From JAOZPE01 sp964601275 (GTDB lineage Bacteria; Krumholzibacteriota; Krumholzibacteriia; JAJRXK01), in NCBI GenBank assembly GCA_964601275.1, contig CAZRMV010000003.1:124001-188000 (forward strand): a stretch of 64,000 nt of DNA, in the 5' to 3' direction. Position 1 is the stretch's first letter; the number at the start of each line of letters is the position of its first letter. This document shows, piece by piece, positions 43,068 to 52,709 of the stretch. The notes below the pieces were generated by a model. The model saw nothing but the letters and a program-made list of their open reading frames with translations. It was not told where the DNA came from and searched no databases. The translations under genes and the position numbers were made by a program.

Positions 43068-43562
43068 GTGGATCTACGCGGACGCATCGAACTCTTCGGC
43101 GTGGCCAACATCTTCCAGCTCCTGCACCTCGCCCAGGCCACCGGAAAACTGGTCCTGATCGGGTCGGGCCAGCGGGCCCGGGTCTATTTTCACCAGGGGC
43201 GGCTGATCTATGCCCGCACCGACGCCCGCACCGAGCGCCTGGGCGACTACCTGGTGCGTACCGGGGTCCTCGATCGCTCCCAGCTCGAGGGGGCGAAGAT
43301 GAAGGCGGGCCTGTCCGAAGGAAAGCGGATCGGGGCCATCCTGGTGGAGGTCGGCAGCATCAGCGAGGAACAGCTCAAGGACGCGGTCCGCAGCCAGATC
43401 CAGGAAGTGGTCTTCCAGCTCGTCTCCATCGAGGAGGGCACCTTCGCCTTCTACTCGCAGATCTACCCGGAGAACGAGGACATCCTGCTGGACGTGAGCC
43501 TCGACTACCTGATGATCGAGGGCCTGAGGAAACTGGACGAGATGGGCCGGGAGGAGGCCTGA
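43068..43562 (+). CDS. DUF4388 (PatA N-terminal-like) protein
   Basis: A 164-aa cytoplasmic protein. The N-terminal DUF4388 unit (GRIELFGVANIFQLLHLAQA, then KLVLIGSGQRARVYFHQGRL) occurs with response regulators and type IV pilus or gliding control proteins. A second part contains LGDYLVRTGVLDRSQLEGA and RIGAILVEVGSISEEQLKDA, the repeat seen in GspE/PilB N-terminal (MshEN-like) domains that bind c-di-GMP in some proteins. The start is GTG with CGGAGG 5 bases upstream. It is probably a signalling adaptor, monocistronic, ended by a terminator. Confidence 0.82.
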   Translation: MDLRGRIELFGVANIFQLLHLAQATGKLVLIGSGQRARVYFHQGRLIYARTDARTERLGDYLVRTGVLDRSQLEGAKMKAGLSEGKRIGAILVEVGSISEEQLKDAVRSQIQEVVFQLVSIEEGTFAFYSQIYPENEDILLDVSLDYLMIEGLRKLDEMGREEA

Positions 43563-43609
43563 ACCCACCGGGGCGGTCCCCTCCAACCTCGTTTCCGCTC
43601 GTTTCACCA

Positions 43610-43642
43610 GGGGCGCCCCGCGCGGGGCGCCCCGTGCGTTTT
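43610..43642 (+). terminator. Rho-independent terminator after the DUF4388 gene
   Basis: A 10-base perfect stem GGGGCGCCCC (43610-43619 and 43624-43633), loop GCGC, then GTGCG and TTTT at 43639-43642. Confidence 0.65.
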
Positions 43643-43733
43643 CCCCCGGAGAGGCCCGAAGAAGGGGAACCGGGGGGTCAACCGGGGCCCCGGAGAGCCG
43701 CCCCCGCTGCGATGTGGCCGGAATCAAGGGGCC

Positions 43734-43749
43734 AGGCATGGTCATTGCA
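43734..43749 (+). promoter_or_regulatory. Sigma-54 (-24/-12) promoter of the giant surface-protein operon
   Basis: AGGCATG, GTCA, TTGCA. GG (43735-43736) and GC (43747-43748) are 12 apart, with a perfect -12 box TTGCA and two mismatches in the -24 box. The start site would be near 43760, about 25 bases before the ATG at 43785. Confidence 0.6.
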
Positions 43750-43784
43750 ACGCAACTGCTTGATCCACAAGCCATTTGGCGGCG

Positions 43785-46700
43785 ATGACCGGCATGCAAG
43801 ACCCGACCGCTCCCAACCGTTTCCGCACCGCCCCGGCGGCGCGCCCTCGGATGCTGCTCGGCATCGCGTTGCTGCTTCTCCTTGTGCCCCGCAGCGGTTT
43901 CGCCCTCGGTGGGATCCAGGTGGTCCCGGCCGACCCCACCGTGGCGGTCACCACCAGCCACCAGGTGGATTTCACCACCGCCGAGAAACTGAAAGCGGGT
44001 GACTCGATCCATATCGATTATCCCGCCGGTTTCGACCTCGGATCGGTCGCGCTGGTGGGGTCCAGCGGATTCCCCGGAACCACCCTCTCCCTGTCGGTAT
44101 CCGGGCAGACGGTGGTGGTGACCTGCAACGGTGCAGACGTATCCCCGGGCCCCAAGACCCTGATCCTCTCACCGGTGGGTGAGCCCACGGCCGCGACTTC
44201 CTACGTCATCACCCTCAGTACCATCAAGAAGAAGGGCGACACGCTGGAGGCCGGGAAGACGTCGGCGCCGTTTGCTCTCGTGGCTGTCGAACCCGATCAC
44301 TTCCTCCTGCAGCCGTCGGCGTCCAGCTTCGTCGCGGGAGACACCCTGGCCCTCCGGGTGGATACCTTCGATCCCTACGGGAACCCGTCGAGCCCCAGCT
44401 CCGATCACTTCCTGGACCTGCTCTCGAGCAGTCCCTCCGGTAGTTTTCACCTGCAGGCCGGGGGAGCGGCGGTCGATTCGGTTCTCTTGCCCGCGGACTC
44501 GACCGGGGTGGATTTCTACTACCGCGACATCCACACCTCGGAGAACCCGATCACCCTGACCGTCCTCGACGCATCGTCCCCGCCGACCTTGGGCTTCGAC
44601 CGGGCCGTGGTCTCCCTGACCGCGGCCGCGGTCGATTCGGTACGCAGCTCGGTGAGCGCGACCTCCCCGGTCACCGCCGACGGGATCTCGATCACGGCGG
44701 TGAGCGTGGTGTTGCGGGACGCCTTCGACAACCCGGTGGCAGCCGTGGACAGCGCGTCCATCGTGCTCACCCTCGACGCTCCCCAATACGCGGTGGACAA
44801 GAACGGCGCCGCCAGCGCAACGGACGGGTCGTTCACGGCCGGGCTGCGAACCCTGTGGGCGGGAAGCTGGACCTTGCAGGTGGACGCGGCCGGCGTCGCA
44901 CTCGCGCAAAGACCCCAGGTGGCCTTCGATCCCAGGCCGGTCGATTCCCTGCAGTCCACTCTCGTCGCAGGCGGACCGGCGGTGGCCGACGGTCTCGATC
45001 CGATCGCGGTGGATCTCGTCCTGCGCGACGGCGCCGGGCGCCCGGTCAGCGGAGTGGACTCCTCTCGGGTCGTCCTGATCGTGCTCGATGGTCCCGCCGC
45101 GGTGGACAAGCTCACACCGAAGTCGGCGGCGGATGGCTCGTTCTCCGCTCAATTGCGGTCGACGGTGTCTGGTCCTCGCCGGGTCACCGCGGTGATCGCG
45201 GGGGTGGCCCTGACCGACACGGCCAGTGTCACCTTCACTCCCGGCCCGGTCGATCCGTTCCGTTCCTCGGTGACGGCGGGGGGTCCCGCGGTGGCCGACG
45301 GTGTCGATTCCCTCCAGCTGGCGATGGTTCTGCGCGACGCCTTCGACAATCCGGTGGCCGCGGTCGACAGCGCGTCCATCGGCATCGCGGTTCTCGATGC
45401 GGCAGTCGACAAGGTGGATTCGCTGAGCGCGGCCGATGGCGGTTTCAGCGCCTACCTGCGCTCGACGGTGGCGGGCAGCCGGCCGGTCACCGTGAGTGTC
45501 AACGGGACGGTCCTGAACGACCAACCCACGGTGGTCTTCCGGTCGGCCGGAGTGGACAGCGCGCAAAGCACCCTGAGCGCCACCGGGCCGGCGGTGGCCG
45601 ATGGGATCGACGCGGTGCGCCTGGACTTGACCTTGCGGGATGCCTGGTCGAATCCGGTGGCCGGAGTCGACTCCTCCCGGATCTCCCTTTCCGGCCTCGC
45701 TTCCTGGACGATCGAGAAGCTGGACGCCCAGTCCGATTCCTCCGGAGTCTTCCACCTGCGCCTGCTTTCGACCGTCAGCGGAGAGGCGATCGCGCAGGCG
45801 AGCGTGGACGGGTCGATGGTGGCGGCGCCGGTCCTGGTGCGTTTCGTCCCTGGCCCCCTCGATCACTTCTTCGTGGACCTGCCCAACGGTCCTTCCACCC
45901 CGGCGGGGGTCGCCGCGCGGCTTCTCCTGGAAGCCCGCGATGCGTTCGACAACCGGCTGGACGGCCATCTCGGCACGGTCCGGGTGATCGCCGCGACCGG
46001 CGGTGACGGGAGCAACCTCGGCTGGAACAGCCTGGGGACGGGAACGCTGATCTCCGCGGGGGCGACGGCCGTGGACTATGCCTTCGCGGCCGCGGATTCC
46101 GGGCGGGTTCTCCTGCAGCTCAGCGACACCCGGGCGGAGACCCTGCTGGTCGATGCGACGGAAGGAACGGCCACCGGGGGGATTTCCCTGCGGGTCACCG
46201 TGGCCGAACCGGCCCTCTTGACCCTGAAGAGCGGCGACGCCCAAACCGCCGAGGTCGCGACCACGGTTCCCGTGCCCCTGCAGGTGATGGTCACCGACGC
46301 CTTCGGCAATCCGGTGACCAACGAGCCGATCGATTTCATCGCCGCCGACGGGGGACGAGCGGACATCGATCCCGCCACTCCGGGGGATCAGGCGACTGCT
46401 CTCAGCGGACCGGATGGGGTGGCGGTCTGTCCGGTGTGGCAGTTGGGACCGCTCAGCGGAATCCAGCATCTTGCCGCCCTGGCTTCCTTCGGTGTGCAGG
46501 TCGGTTTCACCGCCGATGCCCAACCCGGCCCTCTCGCCCAGTTGCTGCTGGAACCCTCGGGTCCCCAGGATCTCACTGTCTCCACCTCGACGGTGGTGGC
46601 CGCCCGCGCCCTCGACGCTTTCGGGAACGCGATCAGCGGAATGGAAGTGACGATCTTCGCCAGCGACACGCTGGACGGGATCCTGGCCGGCGTAGGGGAG

Positions 46701-49700
46701 ACCGATTCGCTCGGTCTCTCCCAGCAACGGGGGTGGACCGGCGCGGACGGGCGGGTGTCGGTGGCCTACACCTCTCCTCCCTTGGCCGGTACCGTGGATG
46801 TGCTGGATGCCGCGGCGGCGGGAGTGCCCGCCACCGCGGTCACCGATCTCGTCTTCACCGCGGTCGAAGGCAGCGCCAGTGCGATCGTTCTCAACCTTCC
46901 CGCCGGTTCCACCCGGGCCGGGGTCGAGGGCAGCTTCCAGGTGCAGTTGCTGGATGACTTCGGCAATGTGGTGAGTGGAGGCGCAGCCACTGTCCGCCTT
47001 TCTGCGCCGGGGACCAGCGGCCTGACCTTCGCGGCGGCGAGCGGTGGGCCGTATTCTTCCACCCTCGATCTACCGGTGGTGGGGAGCCGGTCCGTGTTCT
47101 TCCGCGGCAGCTTCGCGGGAAGCCACGCCTTCACCGCGGTGGATACAAGTGGCGTGCTCACCGCGGCCAGCGGAACACTCACCATCATCGCTTCGGACGT
47201 CGCCGCGTCCTTCCAACTCACCTACCCGTCCAGTGCCCCGGCCGGCCAGACCTTCACCCTGCGGGTCGACGCCTTCGACGCCTGGGGCAACCCGGCGGTC
47301 GACGCGGCGGATACCTTCACCCTCGATCTGGTGGATGCCGTCGACTCCACCTTGCTCACCGGTGTTCCTCTCCAGGTGAGTCGGGGCGATCTGGTTTCGG
47401 GGTTCTTCCAGACCGACCTGGAACGAGTCGATCGGGCGGGAAGCTATCGCGTGCGCCTCACTTCCGCATCGAGCCAGTGGTTCGGTCCGCCGCTGCAGGT
47501 GGATCCGGCGGGCGCCTGGCGGCTGGCCGTGGTCGGCCCCGACAGCCTGTCGGGAGTCATCGCCGGCAACTCCGTCGACTTCACCGTGGAAGTCCTCGAC
47601 GCCTTCGACAACCCGGTCGGAGGTGAGCCACTCGACGTGGTTCTCCTGGAGGGAGGAATCCTCGAGTTGGCTTCCTCGGTCAGCAACGCCCAGGGCCGGG
47701 GCAGGTTCCGCCTGCGCACCGATGCGCGGGTCGGCACTGCGCGGCTTCGGATCGGCATTCTCGATCACTCTCCCCTCCAGAGGGAAACCGCGTTGCTGGT
47801 GGCCGAGACGGTGGCGGGTCCGGTGGCTTCGCTCACCATCACCCCCGCGCTGACCCAGGCGGAAGCCGGTCAGGGTTTCACCTTCCTGGTGCGGGCCTTC
47901 GACGCGGCGGGCAATCCCGCCGAATCCGCCAACGACCTCGTCGATTTCAGCGCCACCGGTTCGGGGGTGACGATCACACCTCTTGCCGCCAATCTCGCGG
48001 GCGGTCAGGTCAGCGCGACGGTCGTCGATACCCTGGCTGAGTCCTTCTTCCTCGATGCGACCCTCGCCGCCAGTCCCTCGATCACGGGACGCAGCGGAGT
48101 CATCACCGTCGTGGCGGCCTCACCCTTCCGGATCGTCGCGCTCGGGGATACCCTGTCCACCGCCCCCTCGGGATCTCCGGTACCGCTCGCCGCCCGGGTG
48201 GAAGATCGCTTTGCCAACCCGGTCGCATCGGTTCCGGTGCGTCTGGCCCTTCGCCAGGCGCCGGCCGGAGCTTCCCTGGTCGATCCGTTTCCGCCGACCG
48301 ACGACGGCCTGGCGCAGACCGACTCCCTGGGCACCTTGTTCTTCACACTGCGTCTCTCTCCGCTCAGCGGAACCCATCGGGTGGAGGCGGCCATTCTCGA
48401 CGGCAGTCCGGCGCAGTGGGAGAAGGCGCAGTGGAGGGTCGACGGGGTGGCCGGCGCGGTCGATCATCTTGCCCTCACTCTGTCCGCGGATACCCTGGTG
48501 GCCGGCCAGGCCACCGGCCTGCAGATTCGTCTGGAAGACGCCGCGGGCAACCTGGTGGCCCAGGACGGCGAGGTGGCGCTCACCGCTCCGGGATTCAACT
48601 TCAGCACCCTTCCCGCGCCGGTGGTCCTGAGCCAGGGGGTGGCCACGGTCTCCCTGAGCGTCTTCACCGCCGGCGACTTCGCGCTGGACGCGGCTTTCGT
48701 GCCCGCTCCGGCGGTGATAGGCGCCGCGGGACCGTTCCCGGTGTTGCCGGCAAACGCTTCGGGAGTCATCCCGATCGCCCTGGTCTCGCCGCCGGAGAAC
48801 ACCGCCAACGGCATCGCGGTCACCCGCGTGGTCACCGGTTCGATCCGCGACGCGTGGAACAACGTCGTCGCGGAGGGCACCGCGGTCGATGTCACGGCCA
48901 GTGGGGGAGCGATCCTCTCCGACGATCTCGATCCCTCCACTCCCGGCGTGCAACGCCGGACCGACGCGTCGGGGCAGGTCGATCTGCGGTTGGTCGCGCC
49001 GTTCACGCCGGGACCGGTGGATATCGACTTCTCCAGCGGTACGGCCAGCGGCCGGGCCACTGCGCTCTTCGCCGCGATGGCTTCGCTTTCTCCCGACGGC
49101 AACCTGAGTCCCGCCGTGACCGTCCCCGGGCGGACGGTGTCGTTCACCCTGCCCGTCCGCAACGATGGGGAAGTGGACGCGCTGCTCGATCCCGCCCAGT
49201 CGGTCCTGCGCATCGACGGCGGGGGAGGAGTGGTCGTGACCGCGCAGCTCGCCGCGCCCCAGACCGTGCTTGCCGGCGCTTCCACCCTTCTGGCATTCGC
49301 CCCGGTGACCCTGCCGGACAGCTTGACCCCCGGCAGTTACGCGCCGGTCCTCGAGCTGCGCGGCAACGACGAGCATGGCCAGCCGGTGACCGCTTTTCTC
49401 GTCCTGGAAAACGGAGCCCTGGTGGTCGATGCCCTGGTGATCCGTTCGGTCAGCCAGCCACTCTCGGCCAGCGTGGGGGATACCCTCGACGTGCGGGTGG
49501 ATGTGGAGAACCTCGGATCGGTGGGACTCGAGCTGAGCCAGCTCTCGCTCCGCTCCTCCCCGACGGCGGATTTCCCGGTGATCGCTCAGGACCCGTTGCC
49601 CGTCACCCTCCCCGCCGGAGCCAATATCACCCTGCACACCCGCTTGAGGGTCGGGGCGGCCACCCCGGTGGGAAGCTACCGCTTCATCGCCCGAGCCAGC

Positions 49701-52700
49701 GGCAGTCTGGGCGGGACTCCGTTCGTCGCCCCGGAAGACTCTTCCCTCGTCCCGCTGGCCATCCAGACCGCGTCGAACCTGGAGATCGTCGCGGTCGAAC
49801 CGGCGGTGATGCAGCTGGGGGATTCGCTCGCGCTGCAGGTGACCGTGCGCAACCGCGGCGGTCTGGGCGTCACCCTCGAAGCGGCCGCCAGCCGCGCCCA
49901 GCTGTCCGGCGGAGGCTGGAGCTCACCCCTGTCCGGCCCGGTCGCGATCGCGCCCCAGGAGCAGACGCAGCTGCTGTTTCTCCCCACCCTCCTGGCTCCG
50001 TCCCTGGGGAGCGGATCCCGCGACCTCCTGCTGCACCTGGAGGGAAGCGAAGGGGTGTCGGCCCTGCTGGTGGATCTGGTCGCTCCCGGCGCGCTGCTGC
50101 TGCAGACGCCGGCGGTGGTGACCCTCGGCGCGGTTCCGCTCGATCCTTCGGCCGCCCTGCGTTCGTCGACCGTCGTCTTCCGCTTGAGCCTGGACAACGC
50201 GGGAGAGGCCACCGTGGTGCTCGATCCTGCCCTCTGCGCCTTGCGCCTGGGCGAGCCGGGCGGTACGCGTCTGTCCGCCCCCCTCGATCCCTCGGCGGGA
50301 ACCCAGCTCGTTCCGGGATCGAACCTCCTGGGCTTCGTGCCGATCACCTTGCCGCCCGACCTCCTGCTGGGCGATCCGGTGGGGGTGGTCCAGTTGCGCG
50401 GTACCCAGAACGGCGTGCCGTATGCGCTGGATCTTCCGCTTCCGGTGGGGAGCCTGCGGCTGGAAGATCCCGCCGGTCTGCGGATCCTTTCCACCGAGGC
50501 CCTGAATCCACGGGCTCCCCGCCCCGAGGTGGACGCTGGACAGCGCATCGGGGTCCGCGTGGTGGTGGGCAACGCCGGTGGCGACGCGGTCGATTCGCTG
50601 CGGGTGCGGTTGGAAGGAACCGCGGTTCCGGCCTCTTCGGCGCCGGAGATCTTCCGTGCGCGCCTGGCCGGAGGCGCGGTGGACACCTTGCTCTTCGACC
50701 TGGCCCTGACCCCGACGCCGGGTCCGGAGACCCTGTGGGCCTCGATCGTCCAAGCGGTGTCCCCGATCACCGGCGGGACGATCCTTCCCGAACCCCCCTT
50801 GGACGATCTTGCCACCCTGGTGGTCCAGCGGCCGGTCACGCTGGCCTTTTCCGCCCGGTGGGTCGACAGCCCCGATTCACTTGACCGGAAGGTGTCACCG
50901 GGACAGATCTTCACGCTGCAGTTGAGCCTCGACCGGGACCATGCCCTCGATCCGCAGGGTGACTGGTTGCCGACGCAGGTCGACCTGGGAGGCCTGGGCG
51001 CGTTCACCCTGGTCGATTCCACGGTGCTCCCGGTGGTCCTGGACCCGGACCGCCCGCAGGCGACGGTCGCGCTGCGGGCGCCGGCTGGACCGGCGAGCAC
51101 CAACCTGGTCGCGCGCCTGGTTCGGGTCGACCTGGATGCCAACGATCCAGCCGCCCGTCCGTTGACCACTCCGGACAGCGTCAGCCTGCGGGTGTCCGTG
51201 AACGGCGACGTCGTGTTCAGCCAGTGCGAGCTGCGGGAGGAGTCTCCCTCCGGGGCCCGGGACGGGATCGTGAGCACCGGGCAGCTCGTCACCGTCCAGG
51301 GCCTGGTGCAGGGTCCAGCCAACCTCCAGCAGCGCGAACTCGAACTCCTGGTGCCGCCTTCCTTCGCGCTGGTGGGAGGCGCCTCGCGGCAAGCGTTGGC
51401 GGCGGGGGACAGCACCGCGAGCTGGCAGCTGCGATGTCCCGATCTCCCGGCGGTCGACCAGGCGTTGCAGATGGTCGTATACGCCACGGACGTGCAGAGC
51501 GGCAACGCAGTGGCCGATACCTGCGCAAGCCTCGTGCTGCAGGTCGTGGATGCGGCCCGTGCGGTTCCCCGGCTCCGCATCGTCGCCCCCTTGAGCGCGA
51601 GTCAACGGGGAGAGATTCCGCCGGATGCGGTGGTGGAACTCGAGGGCGGCTTCGACCTCTCGGGAACCGCGGCCGCAGTGGGTCCGGCGCGACTTGGGCT
51701 GGAGCTTCCCCCCGGATTCATCCTCTTGGACGGGACGTCCGCCGCGCTCGATCTCGCGAGCCCCGACTCGGTGGTCACCTGGCGCGTGCAGGGACCGAGC
51801 CGGCTCGACCTGGGCATCCAGACGCTCACGGTGCGCGCGGAGATTCCCCCGAACGACGAGAACACCGGACTTCCCGCCGCGGGGAGCAATGGGGCGGCAA
51901 GCGTCTCCCTGACCATCCTCGCCGATCCCCTGAGCTTGCAGGTGGCCGATCTCGACTCGGTGGGCAGCCTGGTGGGGGCCGATCGGCCCTATCCCCGTGT
52001 CGCCTTCCTCTTGCGCAACGGTCTGACCACGGCCGCCGATTTCCATCGCCTCGACCTCGAGGTGGTGGATGACGCGGGCCGGCCGATCGCCGATCCCTCC
52101 GTCTTCCTGCAGTCGTTGACCCTGGTCCGGGAGGACACCGGGGAGAGCTTCAGCGCGACGGTCACGGCGAACCCGGTGACGATCCAGTTGTCCACCTCGA
52201 TCGCCACCGCCGCGGCGATCGGGTTCCGCCTGGATGTCCAGGCCCGCCGGGGCGCGCCTTTCGCCTCCTTCGCCTTCGCGGTGGATCGCGGCTCGGCCGA
52301 GCTGACCGAGACAGGGGGATTCCCTCTCAGCTATGCCCTGCTCGACGGCGAGGGAAGCGGCGAGGAGAGGGTCATCGCCGGCGCAAGCGTGACCGTGGCG
52401 GGAGCGGACCAGGTGTCCGCCCACAGCTATCCCAACCCCTTCGTGCCCAGCCGCGAGGACGCGATCCTGGCCTATTCGCTTCCCGAGGACGCGCCGGTGC
52501 GCATCGAGATCTTCGACCTGCTGGGCCAAGTGGTGAAGAGCTGGGACTTCCCGCCGGGCTCTCCCCAATCGAGCGCGGGCATCCACGACGGGGACGTCCG
52601 CTGGGATGGACGCAACGGACGGGGTGAGCCAGTCCGCAACGGGGTCTACGTCTGCCGGTTGCAGGCCGCCGGACGGGAAGTCATCTACCGAATCGCGGTG

Positions 52701-52709
52701 ACCCGATGA
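43785..52709 (+). CDS. Giant Ig-repeat surface protein with type IX/FlgD-like C-terminal domain
   Basis: A 2,974-aa exported protein, the largest in the window. Signal peptide about 1-40 (LLLLLVPRSGFA). The first 1,750 residues are a string of invasin/Big_1-like beta-sandwiches; I count about fifteen copies of the loop D-x-x-x-N-P/x-V (DAFDNPVAAVD, DAFGNPVTNEP, DAWGNPAVDAA, and so on), including four nearly identical units of about 102 aa. The next 1,000 residues hold CARDB-like units with LPDSLTPGSYAPVLELRG and similar. The end (SYPNPFVPSREDAILAYSLP, then GVYVCRLQAAGREVIYRIAV) is a type IX/FlgD-like domain. Likely a long adhesin or surface fibre. ATG 43785 is chosen; ATG 43794 is possible. 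It heads an operon with the next three genes. Confidence 0.85.
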   Translation: MTGMQDPTAPNRFRTAPAARPRMLLGIALLLLLVPRSGFALGGIQVVPADPTVAVTTSHQVDFTTAEKLKAGDSIHIDYPAGFDLGSVALVGSSGFPGTTLSLSVSGQTVVVTCNGADVSPGPKTLILSPVGEPTAATSYVITLSTIKKKGDTLEAGKTSAPFALVAVEPDHFLLQPSASSFVAGDTLALRVDTFDPYGNPSSPSSDHFLDLLSSSPSGSFHLQAGGAAVDSVLLPADSTGVDFYYRDIHTSENPITLTVLDASSPPTLGFDRAVVSLTAAAVDSVRSSVSATSPVTADGISITAVSVVLRDAFDNPVAAVDSASIVLTLDAPQYAVDKNGAASATDGSFTAGLRTLWAGSWTLQVDAAGVALAQRPQVAFDPRPVDSLQSTLVAGGPAVADGLDPIAVDLVLRDGAGRPVSGVDSSRVVLIVLDGPAAVDKLTPKSAADGSFSAQLRSTVSGPRRVTAVIAGVALTDTASVTFTPGPVDPFRSSVTAGGPAVADGVDSLQLAMVLRDAFDNPVAAVDSASIGIAVLDAAVDKVDSLSAADGGFSAYLRSTVAGSRPVTVSVNGTVLNDQPTVVFRSAGVDSAQSTLSATGPAVADGIDAVRLDLTLRDAWSNPVAGVDSSRISLSGLASWTIEKLDAQSDSSGVFHLRLLSTVSGEAIAQASVDGSMVAAPVLVRFVPGPLDHFFVDLPNGPSTPAGVAARLLLEARDAFDNRLDGHLGTVRVIAATGGDGSNLGWNSLGTGTLISAGATAVDYAFAAADSGRVLLQLSDTRAETLLVDATEGTATGGISLRVTVAEPALLTLKSGDAQTAEVATTVPVPLQVMVTDAFGNPVTNEPIDFIAADGGRADIDPATPGDQATALSGPDGVAVCPVWQLGPLSGIQHLAALASFGVQVGFTADAQPGPLAQLLLEPSGPQDLTVSTSTVVAARALDAFGNAISGMEVTIFASDTLDGILAGVGETDSLGLSQQRGWTGADGRVSVAYTSPPLAGTVDVLDAAAAGVPATAVTDLVFTAVEGSASAIVLNLPAGSTRAGVEGSFQVQLLDDFGNVVSGGAATVRLSAPGTSGLTFAAASGGPYSSTLDLPVVGSRSVFFRGSFAGSHAFTAVDTSGVLTAASGTLTIIASDVAASFQLTYPSSAPAGQTFTLRVDAFDAWGNPAVDAADTFTLDLVDAVDSTLLTGVPLQVSRGDLVSGFFQTDLERVDRAGSYRVRLTSASSQWFGPPLQVDPAGAWRLAVVGPDSLSGVIAGNSVDFTVEVLDAFDNPVGGEPLDVVLLEGGILELASSVSNAQGRGRFRLRTDARVGTARLRIGILDHSPLQRETALLVAETVAGPVASLTITPALTQAEAGQGFTFLVRAFDAAGNPAESANDLVDFSATGSGVTITPLAANLAGGQVSATVVDTLAESFFLDATLAASPSITGRSGVITVVAASPFRIVALGDTLSTAPSGSPVPLAARVEDRFANPVASVPVRLALRQAPAGASLVDPFPPTDDGLAQTDSLGTLFFTLRLSPLSGTHRVEAAILDGSPAQWEKAQWRVDGVAGAVDHLALTLSADTLVAGQATGLQIRLEDAAGNLVAQDGEVALTAPGFNFSTLPAPVVLSQGVATVSLSVFTAGDFALDAAFVPAPAVIGAAGPFPVLPANASGVIPIALVSPPENTANGIAVTRVVTGSIRDAWNNVVAEGTAVDVTASGGAILSDDLDPSTPGVQRRTDASGQVDLRLVAPFTPGPVDIDFSSGTASGRATALFAAMASLSPDGNLSPAVTVPGRTVSFTLPVRNDGEVDALLDPAQSVLRIDGGGGVVVTAQLAAPQTVLAGASTLLAFAPVTLPDSLTPGSYAPVLELRGNDEHGQPVTAFLVLENGALVVDALVIRSVSQPLSASVGDTLDVRVDVENLGSVGLELSQLSLRSSPTADFPVIAQDPLPVTLPAGANITLHTRLRVGAATPVGSYRFIARASGSLGGTPFVAPEDSSLVPLAIQTASNLEIVAVEPAVMQLGDSLALQVTVRNRGGLGVTLEAAASRAQLSGGGWSSPLSGPVAIAPQEQTQLLFLPTLLAPSLGSGSRDLLLHLEGSEGVSALLVDLVAPGALLLQTPAVVTLGAVPLDPSAALRSSTVVFRLSLDNAGEATVVLDPALCALRLGEPGGTRLSAPLDPSAGTQLVPGSNLLGFVPITLPPDLLLGDPVGVVQLRGTQNGVPYALDLPLPVGSLRLEDPAGLRILSTEALNPRAPRPEVDAGQRIGVRVVVGNAGGDAVDSLRVRLEGTAVPASSAPEIFRARLAGGAVDTLLFDLALTPTPGPETLWASIVQAVSPITGGTILPEPPLDDLATLVVQRPVTLAFSARWVDSPDSLDRKVSPGQIFTLQLSLDRDHALDPQGDWLPTQVDLGGLGAFTLVDSTVLPVVLDPDRPQATVALRAPAGPASTNLVARLVRVDLDANDPAARPLTTPDSVSLRVSVNGDVVFSQCELREESPSGARDGIVSTGQLVTVQGLVQGPANLQQRELELLVPPSFALVGGASRQALAAGDSTASWQLRCPDLPAVDQALQMVVYATDVQSGNAVADTCASLVLQVVDAARAVPRLRIVAPLSASQRGEIPPDAVVELEGGFDLSGTAAAVGPARLGLELPPGFILLDGTSAALDLASPDSVVTWRVQGPSRLDLGIQTLTVRAEIPPNDENTGLPAAGSNGAASVSLTILADPLSLQVADLDSVGSLVGADRPYPRVAFLLRNGLTTAADFHRLDLEVVDDAGRPIADPSVFLQSLTLVREDTGESFSATVTANPVTIQLSTSIATAAAIGFRLDVQARRGAPFASFAFAVDRGSAELTETGGFPLSYALLDGEGSGEERVIAGASVTVAGADQVSAHSYPNPFVPSREDAILAYSLPEDAPVRIEIFDLLGQVVKSWDFPPGSPQSSAGIHDGDVRWDGRNGRGEPVRNGVYVCRLQAAGREVIYRIAVTR
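44631..45857 (+). repeat. Four tandem Ig-like repeat units within the giant gene
   Basis: Units at 44631-44939, 44940-45248, 45249-45551 and 45552-45857 (103, 103, 101 and 102 codons). Each begins VDS or VDP, carries ADG(I/L/V)D or ADGIS, then LRDAFDNPVAAVDS or a close variant, and ends in a PGP/RPV-like link. They are diverged at DNA level, so they are old duplications. Confidence 0.8.

Noticed and set aside
43562..43784. tRNA, riboswitch or other RNA gene in the larger gaps (also 4723-5029, 32802-33054, 57686-57914)
   Set aside because: No cloverleaf, TTCGA-type T-arm or recognised riboswitch core could be found by eye.
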